Below are positions 53,260-64,000 of a DNA stretch of 64,000 nucleotides, one piece after another. A model generated the notes under the pieces. The model searched no databases. It was not told the DNA's origin and saw nothing but the letters and a program-made list of their open reading frames with translations. The stretch lies in contig JASJCB010000013.1 in the NCBI GenBank assembly GCA_030066195.1, forward strand, positions 1 to 64,000. The letters run 5' to 3'. This DNA is from Acidobacteriota bacterium. GTDB taxonomy: Bacteria; Acidobacteriota; Holophagae; Acanthopleuribacterales; Acanthopleuribacteraceae. Positions within the stretch are counted from its first letter, which is position 1. Each line of letters opens with the position of its first letter. Both the position numbers and the translations under genes were made by a program.

Positions 53260-54807
53260 TCAACAGCCCACCACGTGAATGAATTTGCCCTGATGTGTTT
53301 CTTCTTTCCAGGTGATCTTCTGATCCCAATGCCTTTCCGGGTCACGGTCGAAGAGGATGAGCCAACCCTCGTCCAGGTTCAGCGTCTCCAAGTACTCCGC
53401 TAATTGATCCAAGCCCTGCTCGCGGGTATTGGGTCGGTAACGGATCTTCAGTTCAACCGCATAGCGATGCTCGCCGAGTGCAATACACAAATCGATACGG
53501 CCCCGGCCCGCCGAGTATTCGCGGTCGATACGCCCGCCGCCGTTGATGATGCGTTGCAGAAAGGCTTGCAAGATCAGGTGCGGCGCCGCTTCCTTGTAGT
53601 CGTATTTCTCGACCCAGATATCGCTGTTCTCCCGCCAGAATTGCTGGAACTCCTTCAGCAGCGCCGTCATGTCGATACGACCGTTTTCTATGAAGCGACC
53701 GGCCAGGGAGGTGGGTAACTGGTATTGACTGTCGTACGTCAGGGCGCGGACAATGACTTCCTGATAGATGCGATTGGCCGGTACCACATCGCCCTTGTTT
53801 TTGGCTAAAAGACCCAGATCGAAGGTGTAAGCAGCGTCGTCACTGGAAAACTCCAGGTTGACCTGTTTTCCTAATAGCACCGGTTCCATGATGCGGCGCA
53901 CCCGGGGTTCCTTCAAACGCTCCAACAGGCTGTCGATATGCGTATCGCGGCGCAGGATGATGTTCTCTACCGCAACCTCCACCAGATCTTCCGTAATAGT
54001 CTTGGAGGTATCGTTTTTCAGAATTTCCGAAACCATTTCATAGGCGACGGCATTGCACAGCCAGGGTTGTCCGTTAGTGTAATGGAACAGCCTGGCGACC
54101 ACATCATCGGAGAAAACCTGACCGGTGGCTTCCGTGTGTTGCCGGAGAAGGCTTTTCAACTCAACGAGCGTGAAATTCCGAATGGTGAGCGCTTTACTGA
54201 CGATGTTGAAAGGACTGGCGCTACCCAGAGTTTCGCGTTCGTTTCGAATCATCGATTTGTAATCCCGGATATTGCGCATACCTACCAGGGCCAGAGAATG
54301 CACAAAGGGGATATCGCCGCGCTCCACATACCCCTGGCGCAACTGCCTAAGAAAGGAAATCAGGGTATTGCCCACCAGGCAATCGGCCTCGTCGATCATC
54401 AAAACAAGGGGTTTATCGATGGAAGCACAGTAAGCGGCTAATGAACGTCGAAGCGCTGCACCGGGAGCCTCTCCCAGCGATTGGGAAAAGGTTTTAACCG
54501 TGGTGTAACGGCTGAACACAATCGCATCATGCAAAGAAGCAAGAATGATCTTCATGGCCCGTTCGACGTCGTGAATCCCCTCCGCCGTCTCCAAGGTACA
54601 GTAAACGCCGAGATAGGTACCATCCTTATTGAGTCGACGTACAAATTCCCTGATCAGGGTAGTTTTACCCACCTGGCGCGGTGCGTGAATCACAAAAAAA
54701 CGCTCCTCGTGAACCAGTTGCATGAGATCGCGTGATCGGGCTTCCGCCGGGACCATATAGTGTTTATCCTCAATGCAAGGACCGGCCGTGTTGAAGAACT
54801 TTGGCAT
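53260..54807 (-). CDS. AAA ATPase with C-terminal PD-(D/E)XK nuclease-like region
   Basis: A 515-residue protein. Walker A APRQVGKTTL and Walker B LVLMIDEADCL mark a STAND/AAA-like ATPase at the N-terminus. The last 100 residues contain GGGRIDREYSAGRGRIDLCI and RYAVELKIR, the spacing of a PD-(D/E)XK nuclease core (Asp ... Glu-x-Lys). Such proteins are common in accessory genome regions of Bacteroidota and Acidobacteriota; some associate with mobile elements. AGGAGG precedes the start. It follows the NRPS stop by 64 nt on the same strand, but a link to peptide synthesis is not implied by its domains. Confidence 0.85.
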   Translation of the reverse strand: MPKFFNTAGPCIEDKHYMVPAEARSRDLMQLVHEERFFVIHAPRQVGKTTLIREFVRRLNKDGTYLGVYCTLETAEGIHDVERAMKIILASLHDAIVFSRYTTVKTFSQSLGEAPGAALRRSLAAYCASIDKPLVLMIDEADCLVGNTLISFLRQLRQGYVERGDIPFVHSLALVGMRNIRDYKSMIRNERETLGSASPFNIVSKALTIRNFTLVELKSLLRQHTEATGQVFSDDVVARLFHYTNGQPWLCNAVAYEMVSEILKNDTSKTITEDLVEVAVENIILRRDTHIDSLLERLKEPRVRRIMEPVLLGKQVNLEFSSDDAAYTFDLGLLAKNKGDVVPANRIYQEVIVRALTYDSQYQLPTSLAGRFIENGRIDMTALLKEFQQFWRENSDIWVEKYDYKEAAPHLILQAFLQRIINGGGRIDREYSAGRGRIDLCIALGEHRYAVELKIRYRPNTREQGLDQLAEYLETLNLDEGWLILFDRDPERHWDQKITWKEETHQGKFIHVVGC

Positions 54808-54871
54808 GGATTGCCTCCTGGAAATATTCTACACCGGCCGATAGGCGGCCAGGGAAGATTTATCCCCTCCC

Positions 54872-64000
<9,129 letters not shown>

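Overview
The window is about 64 kb of moderately GC-rich bacterial DNA. It carries a dense set of core metabolic and repair genes, two very large beta-propeller sensor proteins and the start of a modular peptide synthetase. Three things suggest an Acidobacteriota-type organism, possibly of the Holophagae/Acanthopleuribacter kind: the giant two-component-propeller proteins, the C5 heme genes in one operon, and the mix of NRPS with many exported thioredoxin-like proteins. This is inference from gene content and needs a marker-gene tree. No rRNA, tRNA or CRISPR array was recognised.

Layout. 0-1.1 kb: a decayed IS110-type transposase. 1.2-7.6 kb (+): ferrochelatase, BolA, a propeller sensor ending in a PP2C/SpoIIE phosphatase, and a secreted protein made of SHAF-type repeats. 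7.9-13.1 kb (+): a second propeller sensor, a double hybrid kinase fused to an AraC regulator, in which every expected phosphorylation residue is replaced. 13.4-14.4 kb (+): a membrane-anchored thioredoxin and a small cysteine-rich secreted protein. 14.7-19.2 kb (-): an exported EEP-family phosphoesterase, a tandem palindromic repeat array, endonuclease III, a divergent amidohydrolase and SmpB. 19.4-25.9 kb (+): a coupled operon of two TPR proteins, a 50-residue ORF and an O-antigen-ligase-like membrane protein. 26-30 kb (-): CheX, a dihydrolipoyl acyltransferase (E2), lipoyl synthase and phosphatidylserine decarboxylase. 30.6 kb (+): an isoaspartyl methyltransferase that appears to be a lipoprotein. 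32-34.7 kb (-): threonine synthase with a second PLP enzyme. 34.8-41.4 kb (+): an SRPBCC protein, then a MoxR / membrane protein / ABC transporter / DUF58 operon. 42.4-43.9 kb: an exported thioredoxin (+) and an alkyltransferase-like protein (-). 44.2-50.6 kb (+): hemA-hemC-hemD-hemL-hemE-hemJ and an exported unknown protein. 51.4-54.8 kb (-): glutathione peroxidase, a nucleotidyltransferase-type protein and an AAA ATPase/nuclease-like protein. 54.9-64 kb (-): the C-terminal part of an NRPS, which runs off the window edge.

The genes fit together in places. Heme synthesis is split between the hem operon and hemH (hemB and the coproporphyrinogen oxidase step are not in the window). The hem operon is preceded by a perfect Rex-type operator, which suggests control by NADH/NAD+. 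lipA and the E2 gene are adjacent, and LipA makes the lipoyl cofactor E2 needs. The NRPS part encodes two complete C-A-T modules preceded by a partial C domain, an A and a T domain; the predicted residues are Ile/Val, Ala and a basic residue, and there is no thioesterase.

The least explained parts are non-coding: seven successive terminator-like hairpins near 51 kb, a 41-42 bp palindromic repeat array near 16.5 kb, and a roughly 120 bp element present twice (30.4 and 42.3 kb) in front of exported-protein genes. With the phosphorylation-site-less double hybrid regulator, these are the best candidates for undescribed biology.
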